Assembly (NCBI RefSeq): GCF_000282495.1
Contig: NZ_AKJE01000078.1
Span: 1 to 64,000 of the forward strand
Direction of reading: 5' to 3'
Origin: Pseudomonas sp. GM79
Lineage (GTDB): Bacteria > Pseudomonadota > Gammaproteobacteria > Pseudomonadales > Pseudomonadaceae
DNA length: 64,000 bases
Shown piece by piece: positions 8,113-16,892 of this stretch. Position numbers and translations under genes: made by a program. Below the pieces are notes generated by a model. The model did no database searches. It saw only the letters and a list, made by a program, of their open reading frames with translations, and was not told the DNA's origin. Position 1 is the stretch's first letter, and each line of letters starts with the position of its first letter.

Positions 8113-9036
8113 ATGGATGTCGTTCAACTCAAAACCCTGATTCATGTGGCCGAACTCGGCAGTCTCAGCAAGGCCTCGGATCGGCTTCACATCGCGCAAC
8201 CGGCCCTTAGCCGACAAATCAGAATGTTGGAGAAAGAGCTCGGCGCCTACCTGTTCGAACGACACGGGCGCGGGATGGAAATTACCGACGTCGGTCGGGA
8301 AGTGCTGGCTCATGCCACCCGAATCATGGAGGAAATGGAATCCATCAGAAGCTCGGTTGTCGGTGGCCGATCGTCTTTTCGTGGAACGGTGGTCATCGGT
8401 ACGACGCCGACGGTTGCCGAGATTGTCACCGTACCGTTGGTGCGCAAGATCCGCGAGGCGCATCCCAATCTGGCCGTCCGATTTTCCTCGGCCTACAGCG
8501 GCTATCTGCTGGATTGGGTGCAGCGCGGCGAATTGGAACTGGCCATTTCCTACGATCCGCAACCCCTGCATACGCTCAGGATTGTGCCGGTGATGATGGA
8601 AAACCTGATGCTGGTCGGCCCCGCCAGTGCCAACCTGCGCATCGACACGCCGGTAACCTTTGCCTCCCTGGCCGAGCAGCAACTGGTATTGCCAAGCGCC
8701 CGACATGGCCTTCGGGTCATTCTGGATAACTGTGCCAGAGAAGTCGGGATCAAGCTCAAGACCAGTGTTGAGGCCGACTCGTTCGGCGCGATGATCGATC
8801 TGGTCCGCAATGGCTTCGGTATGACGGCGTTACCACTGGCGTCGATTTACGCCCAAGTCGAAGCCGGCGTGCTGTGTGCGGCGCCGCTGATCGATCCGGT
8901 GCCCATGCGCAAACTGGTTCAGGTTTTTCCGGCGGACAGGCGCGTCAGCCCGGCTGCCAAATTCGTCGGAGACGCCTTCATCGAAATTGCTGCCGACCTG
9001 GTCAATCGCAAGATCTGGGCTGGACACCTGCTTTGA
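8113..9036 (+). CDS. LysR-family transcriptional regulator
   Basis: 307 residues from the ATG at 8113 (an in-frame ATG-like extension to 8095 is possible). The N-terminal winged helix-turn-helix is canonical: LKTLIHVAELGSLSKASDRL, then IAQPALSRQIRMLEKELG. The effector-binding domain begins near residue 90 with GTVVIGTTPTVAEIVTVPLV. It is divergent from the MHS permease gene and followed about 85 bases later by an MFS gene on the same strand, so either transporter could be its target. No effector can be named from sequence. Confidence 0.9.
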   Translation: MDVVQLKTLIHVAELGSLSKASDRLHIAQPALSRQIRMLEKELGAYLFERHGRGMEITDVGREVLAHATRIMEEMESIRSSVVGGRSSFRGTVVIGTTPTVAEIVTVPLVRKIREAHPNLAVRFSSAYSGYLLDWVQRGELELAISYDPQPLHTLRIVPVMMENLMLVGPASANLRIDTPVTFASLAEQQLVLPSARHGLRVILDNCAREVGIKLKTSVEADSFGAMIDLVRNGFGMTALPLASIYAQVEAGVLCAAPLIDPVPMRKLVQVFPADRRVSPAAKFVGDAFIEIAADLVNRKIWAGHLL

Positions 9037-9120
9037 ACCATTGGCCAATCGGTTAACCCCTACCCGTAGTTGCGCAACTGCTCACGACTTCTGCTTTTTC
9101 TCACCACTGATGACACTGTC

Positions 9121-10281
9121 TTGAACCATCAAACGCGACTGCCAAGCGTATTCGGCATTTTTGTATTGGGGATGCTGCAAGTGCTGGTCTGGGGAGGTTC
9201 GTTCTTCCTGATGGCCGTCATGGCCGATCCGATCATGAGAGAGACCGGTTGGGCCAGCCAATGGGTGTATGGCGCGCTGTCGCTGAGCATCCTGGTTTCC
9301 GCGATGCTGGCGCCATTGACCAGCCGGCTTATTGCTCGCTATGGCGGCCGCCCCATCCTGGCCAGTAGCGGCCTGGGCGTCGCCATCGGGTTGTTTCTGA
9401 TGGCGAGTTCGACCTCGTTGCCGATGTTTCTTTTGTCTTGGGCAGTGATTGGCGTCGGTATGGCGTTGGGGCTGTATGAAGCGCTATTCGCCGCTTTAGG
9501 TTCTCTCTACGGGGAGCGGGCGGGCAGTGCGATTACCGGGATCACGCTTATTTCAGGGTTTGCGACAACGCTGTCATGGCCTGCGGTCGCGCTGGTCATC
9601 GAGCACATTGGCTGGCGCGCGACGTGCGTGGCTTATGGGGGGCTATTGGTCATTGCCGTGGCACCGCTTTATCTCTGGGTGCTGGCGCCTGGCGCGGGGC
9701 AACTCGCAAAAAGCCATGCCATGAGTGATGAAAACCTCTCTGTCGACCGGCGGATCTACCTGTTGCTCACGCTGATTTTTGCGTTGGGTGCAGTGATCAT
9801 GACGGCGATATCTGTCCAGCTGATTTCATTGTTACAGGGGCAGGGCTACTCGCTTGCAGCCGCCATCGGACTGAGCGCCTTGCTCGGTCCGAGCCAGGTC
9901 GGCTCACGCGTTCTACAAGTGTTTTCGCGAAAGCGACACCCTATCTGGACGACGTTGATCAGCGTGGTATTCGTGGCAATCGGTCTGTTGCTGGTGACCA
10001 TCGCGCCGGCAATGACTGCGCTGGGGCTGGTGATCTACGGCGCGGGTAATGGTTTGCGGGCGATCGTGCGAGGCCTGCTGCCACTGGCCCTGATGTCGTC
10101 CACCCATTATGTTTTGCTGATGGGACGCATGGCTCGGCCTTCGCTCATTGGACAAGCCTTGACTCCCCTCGCGGGCGGTTATCTGTTGCAGACCTGGGGC
10201 GCTAGCGGTGTGCTAGCGGGCCTGAGTTCGCTGGCCGTATTGAATGTGCTTTTGGTGTTTTTGCTCATTCGGCTGGTGTGA
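9121..10281 (+). CDS. MFS transporter
   Basis: About 386 residues with some twelve hydrophobic segments. The loop 2-3 motif is present as LTSRLIARYGGRPILASSG near residue 65. The start is uncertain: there is no good ATG before the first membrane segment, so a TTG at 9121 (LNHQTRLPSVFG) or one at 9070 is probably used; neither has a strong ribosome-binding site. It follows the LysR gene on the same strand. It is a member of the monocarboxylate/oxalate-like branch of MFS by general look only. The 3' end is close to a field of gene remnants, so this gene may be the last intact member of a decayed cluster. Confidence 0.8.
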   Translation: MNHQTRLPSVFGIFVLGMLQVLVWGGSFFLMAVMADPIMRETGWASQWVYGALSLSILVSAMLAPLTSRLIARYGGRPILASSGLGVAIGLFLMASSTSLPMFLLSWAVIGVGMALGLYEALFAALGSLYGERAGSAITGITLISGFATTLSWPAVALVIEHIGWRATCVAYGGLLVIAVAPLYLWVLAPGAGQLAKSHAMSDENLSVDRRIYLLLTLIFALGAVIMTAISVQLISLLQGQGYSLAAAIGLSALLGPSQVGSRVLQVFSRKRHPIWTTLISVVFVAIGLLLVTIAPAMTALGLVIYGAGNGLRAIVRGLLPLALMSSTHYVLLMGRMARPSLIGQALTPLAGGYLLQTWGASGVLAGLSSLAVLNVLLVFLLIRLV

Positions 10282-10309
10282 AAAGAACAGCGCTGCCCCT
10301 GCGACAGTA

Positions 10310-10476
10310 TCAGCCATGCACGCTGGTCAGATACTCAAACAGCTTGGCCGCTTCCGGCGCCAGTTGCGCCTGACTTGCGACCCCCACGAACAAGGTGCGA
10401 TGAGCCCAGTCATCGCTCAAGTCGACAGCGATCAGGCGGGTGCCGAGCAGTTCGGCAGCTGCGGCATCTTTCCGGC
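10310..10476 (-). pseudogene. C-terminal remnant of a LysR-type regulator
   Basis: The reverse strand reads KDAAAAELLGTRLIAVDLSD, then a stretch with APEAAKLFEYLTSVHG and a stop at 10310, the typical end of a LysR effector-binding domain. The first four fifths of the gene are missing. The break is at about 10471-10476, where a CaiB/BaiF fragment on the other strand begins. A regulator divergent from a CoA-transferase gene was probably brought onto it by a deletion. Confidence 0.6.
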
Positions 10477-11192
10477 GAGCCCGGGCGCACGCCGGTCAGG
10501 GTGGGCGTTTCCATTGGCGACTCGTTGTCGGCCTTGCACGGGGTGATCGGCATTTTGCTTGCCCTGCGTCATCGCGAGCAGAACGGCGGTGACGGCCAAC
10601 AGATCGACGTGGCGCTGTACGAGTCGGTATTCAACATGATGGAAAGCCTGTTGCCCGAATACTCGGTGTTCAATGCCGTTCGTGAGCCCGCCGGCAGCAG
10701 TTTGCCGGGTATCGCCCCGACGAATGCCTATCGCTGCCGTGACGGTGGTTTTGACTTGATCGCCGGTAATGGCGACAGCATCTATCAGCGCCTGATGGAA
10801 GTGATTGGTCGCCGTGATCTGGGGGCCGATCCCGAGCTCGCGCAGAACCACGGCCGAGTGCTGCAGGTCGAGCGCATCGATGCCGCCATCTCCGAATGGA
10901 CCGCGCGGCTCAGCCTCGACGAAGTCTTGTCGATCCTGACCGAGGCGCGCATTCCGGCCGGCAGGATTTACAACGCTGCCGACATTGCCCAGGACCCGCA
11001 TTACCGGGCGCGCGACATGCTGCTCGATAGCCAGCTGGACGACGGCACGCCGGTGACCTTGTCCGGCATCGTCCCCAAGCTGGGTACCACGCCTGGCAGC
11101 GTGACGCGCTCGGCGCCGACCCTTGGCCAGCATACCGCCGAGATTCTTGGTGAGCTTGGCATCGACGCTGCGCAGCAAGCCGTGGCATGGCG
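10471..11192 (+). pseudogene. CaiB/BaiF CoA-transferase lacking its N-terminus
   Basis: About 240 residues of the middle and C-terminal parts of a class III CoA-transferase: GEPGRTPVRVGVSIGDSLSA, then GDGQQIDVALYESVFNMMES with the conserved aspartate, then QDPHYRARDMLLDS and PTLGQHTAEILGELGI. The first 140 or so residues, which include the CoA-binding start, are absent, and the frame begins inside the LysR remnant. Downstream it runs through a junction at about 11175-11184 into lyase sequence and stops at 11256 out of frame. It is not the homologue of the intact transferase at 220-1422 by simple duplication: the sequences differ clearly. Confidence 0.8.
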
Positions 11193-11621
11193 TACCCAAG
11201 TCAGGTCGAGGCGCTGTCCCGGGCAGTCCGTGAGCGTTTTCCGGCGCTGCAACTGACCCTGCATTTCCACAATACCCGTGGCATGGGCCTGGCCAATGCG
11301 CTGGCGGCCATCGAGGCCGGGGTCGATCGTTTCGATTCGTCCCTTGGCGGCCTGGGCGGTTGCCCTTATGCGCCGGGGGCCAGCGGCAATGTGTGTACCG
11401 AAGACCTGTTGCACATGCTGCAGTTGATGGGCTTCAACACCGGGGTAGATCTGGACCGGGTGCTGGCAGTTGCCGCGCAGTTGCCGGGTTTGGTCGGCCA
11501 CGACATTCCCAGCCAGATCCTCAAGGCCGGCAAACGACTGGACTTGCACCCGATACCCGCCCACGTCGCCAGCCTGGAAAAACAGGTGCCGTCGGCCCGC
11601 ACCCCGGAGCTGCACCCATGA
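11181..11621 (+). pseudogene. Hydroxymethylglutaryl-CoA lyase, C-terminal half
   Basis: About 145 residues of the HMG-CoA lyase TIM barrel: GMAYPSQVEALSRAVRERFP, LTLHFHNTRGMGLANALAA with the metal-binding HFHNTRG motif, and the active-site loop GGLGGCPYAPGASGNVCTED. The N-terminal half with the first catalytic Asp/Arg is missing, lost at the junction with the CoA-transferase remnant. The native stop is kept, and it overlaps the start of the following VOC remnant (ATGA), so that boundary is an original operon junction. HMG-CoA lyases split HMG-CoA or related 3-hydroxy-3-methyl CoA esters. Confidence 0.8.
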
Positions 11622-11797
11622 TCGATCATCTCGACCACCTGGTGCTGACCACTATCGACCCTGTGGCTGCCGAGGATTTTTACGTGCGGGTCATGGGCAT
11701 GCAGGTGCAAACCTTCGCCGGTGGGCGCAAGGCGTTCGCTTTCGGTCAGCAGAAAATCAACTTGCACGTGCGTGGCCACGCGACAGCCTGCCCGTGA
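11621..11797 (+). pseudogene. VOC (glyoxalase-like) protein, N-terminal remnant
   Basis: Reads MIDHLDHLVLTTIDPVAAED then a stretch ending QKINLHVRGH, the first beta-alpha-beta-beta unit of a vicinal-oxygen-chelate protein with its first metal histidine. After about 54 residues the match stops at about 11783 and a hydroxyacid dehydrogenase fragment follows. Its ATG overlaps the stop of the lyase remnant. Confidence 0.7.
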
Positions 11798-11976
11798 GCA
11801 TTGCTCGCCCGGCCTGGGTCACGGACTGGCAGGACCGCCCCGACACGACGCCGGAACAAGTGGTGGACGCCGCCCGGGATGCCGATGCCGTGATCACCAA
11901 CAAGGTGCGTATTGGCCGGGCCGAGCTTGAGCAACTGCCGAACCTGCGATTCATTTGCGTCGCGGCCACCGGTTAC
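11785..11976 (+). pseudogene. D-2-hydroxyacid dehydrogenase (glycerate/hydroxypyruvate reductase type), N-terminal remnant
   Basis: About 60 residues resemble the start of the catalytic domain of HprA-type dehydrogenases: TPEQVVDAARDADAVITNKV, then LEQLPNLRFICVAATGY. Both ends are truncated: a VOC fragment precedes it and a symporter tail follows at about 11977. No start codon belongs to it in frame. Confidence 0.65.
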
Positions 11977-11977
11977 C

Positions 11978-12130
11978 CGGTTTATTTCCGAGGGCGGGGC
12001 GTTGATCAACGTCATCGGCAACGGAGTTGCCACGCTGTTCATTGCCAAGTGGGAAGGGGCGCTGGACGAAGGGAAGCTGGCGGCCGAATTACACAAGGGG
12101 TGTGCCCGTGAGCTAGAGGCACAACACTGA
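11978..12130 (+). pseudogene. DctA-type C4-dicarboxylate symporter, C-terminal remnant
   Basis: The last 50 residues of a DctA-like carrier: RFISEGGALINVIGNGVAT followed by LFIAKWEGALDEGKLAAEL, matching the end of DctA (FMSEARALTN...NGVATIVVAKW). Its own stop at 12128-12130 and a terminator hairpin right after are kept. All the membrane segments before the last are lost. It is not a copy of the intact symporter at 4360, whose end differs. Confidence 0.75.
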
Positions 12131-12150
12131 ACGAGTTGTCGCAAGACAGC

Positions 12151-12195
12151 CCCAAGACCACTCAGTCCACGAAAGCTGAGTGGTTTTGGGTTTCT
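12151..12195 (+). terminator. Terminator after the DctA remnant
   Basis: CCCAAGACCACTCAG at 12151-12165 pairs with CTGAGTGGTTTTGGG at 12176-12190 with one G-T pair, followed by TTTCT. Confidence 0.6.
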
Positions 12196-12466
12196 AAAGA
12201 GCTGCCGGGCGCGGAGTTGAAGGTGTGCCTCGAAAGGACAACTGCTGCACCGCTGCCTCGAAACTGCAAGGGCAAATCGAGCTTGCCCGGTTGAATCTGG
12301 AGCAGGGGCGTGAACATCCATTGTTCATCTGCGCCCGGCAGCGCGATCAATCCCGAGTCTGGACCTCGGCGCTGTTTCTTACGTTATAAGCGCTCACGCC
12401 CCGCGACGTTTTCCTCGAATGTTCGGCGACTGCTTACTGATCCCATTGGGGTGCATGACATAGGTC

Positions 12467-12495
12467 TCCCGTCCTGAAACAGGTTCAGGACGGGA
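12467..12495. repeat. Perfect 12-base inverted repeat
   Basis: TCCCGTCCTGAA at 12467-12478 and TTCAGGACGGGA at 12484-12495 with a 5-base loop. No T run on either side, so it may be a regulatory or structural hairpin rather than a terminator. Confidence 0.5.
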
Positions 12496-12510
12496 CACTC
12501 GGCCATAAAC

Positions 12511-12533
12511 AAGGGCAGCTCAAGGCTGCCCTT
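12511..12533 (-). terminator. Terminator of fdhA
   Basis: AAGGGCAGC and GCTGCCCTT arms with a 5-base loop, 15 bases past the fdhA stop; on the reverse strand it is followed by the T-rich GTTTATGG. Confidence 0.6.
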
Positions 12534-12548
12534 TTCCCAACCTGTTCC

Positions 12549-13748
12549 CTAGGCCGCGGTAAACAGCTTGTGCGGATCCATGACGAATTTCTTCGGCGCC
12601 CCGGCATCGAACTCGTGGTAACCACGCGGCGCGTCGTCCAGGCTGATCACCTGCACGCCGACGACCTCGGCAATGTTGATCCGGTCCCACATGATCGCCT
12701 GCATCAGCTGACGGTTGTACTTCATCGTCGGGGTCTGGCCGGTGTGGAAGCTGTGGGATTTGGCCCAGCCGAGGCCGAAACGGATGTTCAGGCTGCCATG
12801 CTTGGCGGCTTTGTTGACCGCACCCGGGTCTTCGGTGACATACAGACCGGGGATACCGATATTGCCGGCGACCCGCACCACGCCCATCAGCGCGTTGAGC
12901 ACATCGGCCGGGGCCTCGTGCTGCGCGCCGTCATGGCCGTGGCCGCGGGCTTCGAAGCCGACCGCATCGACCGCACAATCGACTTCCGGCTCACCGAGCA
13001 TGTTGGCGATTTGCTCGTGCAGCGGAGTGTCCAGGGTCAGGTCGGCGATCTCGAAGCCCTGGGCCTTGGCATGCGCCAGACGCAGCGGATTGACGTCGCC
13101 GACTATCACCACCGCCGCACCCAGCAGACGGGCGGAGGCGGCAGCAGCCAGTCCGACCGGGCCGGCACCGGCGATATACACCGTGCTGCCAGGGCCGACG
13201 CCGGCGGTCACCGCGCCATGGTAGCCGGTCGGCAGGATATCGGAGAGGCAGGTCAGGTCGCGGATTTTCTCCATTGCCTTGTCGCGGTCGGGCAGCTTCA
13301 GCAGGTTGAAGTCGGCATACGGCACCAGTACGTATTCGGCCTGGCCGCCAACCCAGTCACCCATGTCCACATAGCCATAGGCCCCGCCGGGGCGCGCCGG
13401 ATTGACCGTCAGGCAGACGCCGGTGTGCTGTTCCTTGCAACTGCGACAACGGCCACAGGCAACGTTGAACGGCACCGATACCAGGTCACCGATCTGCACG
13501 TTTTCCACGTCACGGCCCTTCTCTATGACCTCGCCGGTGATCTCATGGCCAAGCACCAGCCCGACCTGGGCCGTGGTCCGGCCACGTACCATATGCTGGT
13601 CGGAGCCGCAGATATTGGTCGAAACCACGCGCAGGATCACGCCATGGTCAATGCGCTTGCCGCGCGGGTCTTCCATTTTTGGATAGGGGATGGTCTGCAC
13701 CTCGACCTTGCCTGCGCCGAGATACACGACACCACGATTACCAGACAT
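12549..13748 (-). CDS. fdhA: Glutathione-independent formaldehyde dehydrogenase
   Basis: 399 residues from the ATG at 13748, preceded by GAGGTG; this is exactly the length and start (MSGNRGVVYLG) of the P. putida enzyme. Zinc- and NAD-dependent member of the medium-chain dehydrogenases that oxidises free formaldehyde to formate without glutathione, carrying a tightly bound NAD. Catalytic zinc ligands Cys47 (NICGSDQH) and His68 (LGHEITGE), and the structural zinc lobe CGRCRSCKEQHTGVC near residues 98-112, are present, as is the GAGPVGLAAAASA dinucleotide site. It is monocistronic with its own terminator. Formaldehyde is released by VanAB about 18 kb away, so a supporting role in vanillate use is plausible but not shown by linkage. 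Confidence 0.95.
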   Translation of the reverse strand: MSGNRGVVYLGAGKVEVQTIPYPKMEDPRGKRIDHGVILRVVSTNICGSDQHMVRGRTTAQVGLVLGHEITGEVIEKGRDVENVQIGDLVSVPFNVACGRCRSCKEQHTGVCLTVNPARPGGAYGYVDMGDWVGGQAEYVLVPYADFNLLKLPDRDKAMEKIRDLTCLSDILPTGYHGAVTAGVGPGSTVYIAGAGPVGLAAAASARLLGAAVVIVGDVNPLRLAHAKAQGFEIADLTLDTPLHEQIANMLGEPEVDCAVDAVGFEARGHGHDGAQHEAPADVLNALMGVVRVAGNIGIPGLYVTEDPGAVNKAAKHGSLNIRFGLGWAKSHSFHTGQTPTMKYNRQLMQAIMWDRINIAEVVGVQVISLDDAPRGYHEFDAGAPKKFVMDPHKLFTAA

Positions 13749-14135
13749 GATTTCACCTCGCTTTTGTTGTTGTGAGAACACGGCCCTTGTACTGCGAAGG
13801 GTCGCGCGGCCTTACAGTGCGGCGGTAAATGTCTTGCGTTTGCGCGTGAATGCAGATTGGTTGGAAGTCACCTTCCAACGACGCGTGATTAGCAGTCATC
13901 GTATCGATCCTACGCCTGGTATCAGTACTCCGCGAGGGCATCTAGCGCCCAATCACCATCCCGGTTGGCAGGGCTGGCGCAGGAGCAACGGGCGCTGAGT
14001 GCCGTGTTTGCCCCCATCAAAACACAGTGGTAATAATTTTAATCTGCAAAAAAGTTTTATTGACTAAAAAATAATACCGAGTAATTATTTCCCTGCATCT
14101 GCTTTCACGCAGAGTCATTTTGCAGGGGAAACCCG
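13749..14135. promoter_or_regulatory. Divergent fdhA / hydrolase intergenic region
   Basis: Contains a perfect inverted repeat TTGGAAG (13861-13867) and CTTCCAA (13872-13878) with a 4-base loop, and an AT-rich tract at 14030-14090 just before the hydrolase gene with a possible promoter TTGACT (14059) followed by TAATTA after 16 bases. The repeat could be an operator; no regulator is assigned. Confidence 0.35.
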
Positions 14136-15398
14136 ATGAGTCAGAACACCGTGCCGTTGCTGGCCAGTCTTTATATCGAGACGAATGAATCGTCACTCGA
14201 CAGGCGCTTGGCGCCTTTGTTTATGCAGGGCTTTCCGGCCGAGCCAAAACGCCGCGTCACCTGGAACAACTGGATGCGTCCACCGTTCAATCAGTGGGGG
14301 TTCCGTAATCTGGCGCGCCTGCGTCCCTCCATTGATGTGGAGGCGGGTAGCGGACCCGTCAGTGTCCTGAAGGAAGCTCCGCAAGCGCTGGATGAACTGC
14401 ACTTCGACAGTGAATGTGGTCTGAGCGTCAGTGTCATCGATCACCTGGTGGCCAGTCAGACCGACGCCTTCTTGGTGATGCAGGGCGACACCGTGCTGTT
14501 CGAGCGTTACTTCAACGGCCAGCGTCCCCGCGACCGGCACGTCATGTTTTCGGTGACCAAGTCGCTGATCGGCACCCTGGGGGAGCAACTGGTCTGCGAT
14601 GGCATCCTCAATCCGCAATTGCCGGCGGCGTATTACGTGCCCGAACTGTTGGGCAGCGCGTTTGGCGATGCCACGGTGCGCCAGCTGTTCGACATGGCCG
14701 TGGGCATCGACTACAGCGAAGTCTATGACGATCCCAACTCTGAAAGTTCGCAGTACGGCTACGCCTGCGGTTTCCAGCCGGCACCTGCGCAGTACGCTCA
14801 GTTCGAGTCGCTGTATCAGTACCTGCCGTCGCTGAAAAAACGCGGCAGCCACGGCGGCTTTTTCCATTACGTGACCGCCACCACCGAAGCCCTGGCCTGG
14901 GTCATGGAGCGCGCCTCGGGCAAGGCCTGCAATCAATTGCTGCAAGACCTCTGGAGCCAGTTGGGGTGTGAGCGCGACGGCTACTTCATGGCCGACCCTT
15001 GGGGGCGTAGCGTTGCCGGTGCCGGTTTCAACGCCACCTTGCGAGACATGGCGCGGTTCGGTCGGCTGCTCGCCAACGACGGTCGTCATGATGGGCTGCA
15101 GTTGCTGTCGACCGAGACGGTTGCACGCATCGCCGCCGGCTCCGATCCGGCGATCTACGCCAAAAACTCCGAATTCTCCGGCTGGACCCCCGGCGCTTCC
15201 TACCGCAGCCAGTGGTACGTCTTCAACGACCACAGCCAGGCGGTCATGGCCGGTGGCATTCATGGCCAATACCTGTTCGTCGATAAGCCGTCCGGTGTGG
15301 TGATCGTCAAGCAGTCATCGCTGACCGAGGCCGTCAGCCTGTTCGATGCTGACAGCGTGCGCATGCTGCGTGCTATCGCCGCGCATCTTAGCCACTGA
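14136..15398 (+). CDS. Serine hydrolase of the beta-lactamase / penicillin-binding superfamily (class C, NylB-like)
   Basis: 420 residues from the ATG at 14136, with CAGGGG seven bases upstream. The S-x-x-K nucleophile motif is SVTK in RHVMFSVTKSLIGTLG near residues 131-146, and GIDYSEVYDDPNSES near 190 supplies the Tyr and acidic stretch seen in the 6-aminohexanoate-dimer hydrolase branch. No signal peptide is evident, so it is probably cytoplasmic. The family includes beta-lactamases, esterases and amide hydrolases. It heads an apparent operon with a porin and a polyamine-type binding protein, which suggests hydrolysis of an imported amide or ester; substrate unknown. Confidence 0.82.
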   Translation: MSQNTVPLLASLYIETNESSLDRRLAPLFMQGFPAEPKRRVTWNNWMRPPFNQWGFRNLARLRPSIDVEAGSGPVSVLKEAPQALDELHFDSECGLSVSVIDHLVASQTDAFLVMQGDTVLFERYFNGQRPRDRHVMFSVTKSLIGTLGEQLVCDGILNPQLPAAYYVPELLGSAFGDATVRQLFDMAVGIDYSEVYDDPNSESSQYGYACGFQPAPAQYAQFESLYQYLPSLKKRGSHGGFFHYVTATTEALAWVMERASGKACNQLLQDLWSQLGCERDGYFMADPWGRSVAGAGFNATLRDMARFGRLLANDGRHDGLQLLSTETVARIAAGSDPAIYAKNSEFSGWTPGASYRSQWYVFNDHSQAVMAGGIHGQYLFVDKPSGVVIVKQSSLTEAVSLFDADSVRMLRAIAAHLSH

Positions 15399-15515
15399 AA
15401 CGCCCCATAAAGACAAGAATTTTGCGTCCTTTTCACCTGGCTCGGCCAGGTGTTGGCGGCGCTCTGCGCCGCCATTCACTGCCCTGTAACAACAATAATC
15501 ACACAGGAGCTTCAT

Positions 15516-16853
15516 ATGGTTTTCATGACGCGTTTCTCTCGAGCGCTCTTAGCGGTCGGCTTACCCCTGACCGCCCAAGTCGCGCTGGCGGGCTACACCT
15601 TCGAGGATGGCAACCTCAAGGGTGAGGTCAACTTCACCGCCGGCGGTGCGACCCTTTCCACCCGTAACGTCAACTTCGGCAGCGGCCGCGTCGATGCGCG
15701 CAGTGGCAAGAATGGCGGTACGAAAATCGACTGGCAGGAGTTCTACGTCAAGCCCGGCGTCAAGCTGGAATACGCCCTGCAGCCAGACTTCAGCCTGTTG
15801 GCTGGTGGCTCGCTGGTGGCGGCAACCACCTTTGGCGATGGCGATGCCGGCGGCTTCACCCGAAGCTCTGATGGCGACGTGGCCACCGAAGAACTCTACG
15901 GCGGTTTCCGGGCCGGCGAGTGGACGCTGACTGCCGGTCGCCAGAACTACATGATCGGGACGGGCTTCATCGTCATGGACGGTAACCTCGACCAACTCAA
16001 GGACGGCGCCTACTGGCTTGGCCCCAGAACCGCCTTCAAGGATTCGGCCATTCTGGCCTGGGATCATGGCGCGTTGAAGACCCAGGCCTTCACCTTGCGC
16101 ACCGACGACGATCTGGGTGATTTCCGCATGACCGGCGTCAACCTGGATTACAACCTCGACGATCAGGTGACGCTGGGGGCCATGGCGATGAAGGTCAATG
16201 CGCTGGGGCCCAAGGGCAGTACACTGCCACGACGCCGGGACGGGATGCAGGTGTACAACGTGCGTGCGTTGAAGGCCAAAGTACCGGGCGTGCCGGACCT
16301 GACGCTGAATGCCGAATACGCCGTGGAGCGGGGCAGTGGTGAAGGCGTGGATTACGATGCCAACGCCTGGTACGGCCAGGCGGAATATGCCTTCAACACG
16401 TTACCGCTGACCCCGGTGCTCGGCTATCGCTACGCTAGTTTCTCCGGCGACGACAACCTCACCGACAACCGGCAGAAAGCCTGGGACTCGCTGAGCAAGG
16501 GCTTCGTCGACTGGAGCACCTGGCTGGTGGGGGATGTCGTCGGCAACTACCTGCTGTTCAACAGCAACGAAAACGTTCAACAGTTCTCGCTCAAGACCCA
16601 CCTCAATGAAACGCTGACTCTCGGCGCGATCCACTATCAGTTCTGGCTGGACGAGAAAAACTACATGGGGGCACCCGTCAGCGATCGACGCTTTGCCGAT
16701 GAGAGTGTGGTTTTCCTCGACTGGACCCCGACGCCGTCGTTCTATACGTCGCTCTCCTATAACTGGGTCAAGCCACTGGCCGCTGCCAAGCAGGTGTTCG
16801 GCGATGACCAGAATTTCAGTGCGCTGGAACTGTATTTCACCTACCGCTATTAA
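15516..16853 (+). CDS. Outer-membrane beta-barrel porin (alginate-export-like)
   Basis: 445 residues from the ATG at 15516, with AGGAG eight bases upstream. It starts with a signal peptide (MVFMTRFSRALLAVGLPLTA, cleavage after ALA near residue 24) and ends in an alternating pattern finishing ELYFTYRY, the C-terminal aromatic signature recognised by the BAM machinery. The interior has repeated amphipathic strands such as EELYGGFRAGEWTLTAGRQN, resembling the alginate-export barrel family. It lies between a serine hydrolase and a periplasmic binding protein and probably admits the pathway's substrate. The exact porin family is uncertain. Confidence 0.75.
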   Translation: MVFMTRFSRALLAVGLPLTAQVALAGYTFEDGNLKGEVNFTAGGATLSTRNVNFGSGRVDARSGKNGGTKIDWQEFYVKPGVKLEYALQPDFSLLAGGSLVAATTFGDGDAGGFTRSSDGDVATEELYGGFRAGEWTLTAGRQNYMIGTGFIVMDGNLDQLKDGAYWLGPRTAFKDSAILAWDHGALKTQAFTLRTDDDLGDFRMTGVNLDYNLDDQVTLGAMAMKVNALGPKGSTLPRRRDGMQVYNVRALKAKVPGVPDLTLNAEYAVERGSGEGVDYDANAWYGQAEYAFNTLPLTPVLGYRYASFSGDDNLTDNRQKAWDSLSKGFVDWSTWLVGDVVGNYLLFNSNENVQQFSLKTHLNETLTLGAIHYQFWLDEKNYMGAPVSDRRFADESVVFLDWTPTPSFYTSLSYNWVKPLAAAKQVFGDDQNFSALELYFTYRY

Positions 16854-16892
16854 GTGCCGCGAGCCTTCGCGGCCGCGCAGGAGTGCTTAACC

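Larger units (their letters stand above)
12131..12548. other. Intergenic region with three hairpins
   Basis: Between the symporter remnant and fdhA. Apart from hairpins at 12151-12190, 12467-12495 (perfect 12-base arms) and 12511-12533, a reverse-strand open frame at 12162-12350 (starting MIALPGADEQWMFTPLL) has some protein-like character but no recognised family; it may be another remnant. Confidence 0.35.

Noticed and set aside
11978..12130. A small intact membrane protein gene
   Set aside because: The sequence matches only the C-terminal end of DctA carriers, so it is a truncated remnant.
12570..13775. A 401-codon forward open frame
   Set aside because: Antisense to fdhA; His/Asp/Gly-rich shadow translation.
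14193..15269. A 358-codon reverse open frame
   Set aside because: Antisense to the serine hydrolase gene, which has the S-x-x-K motif.
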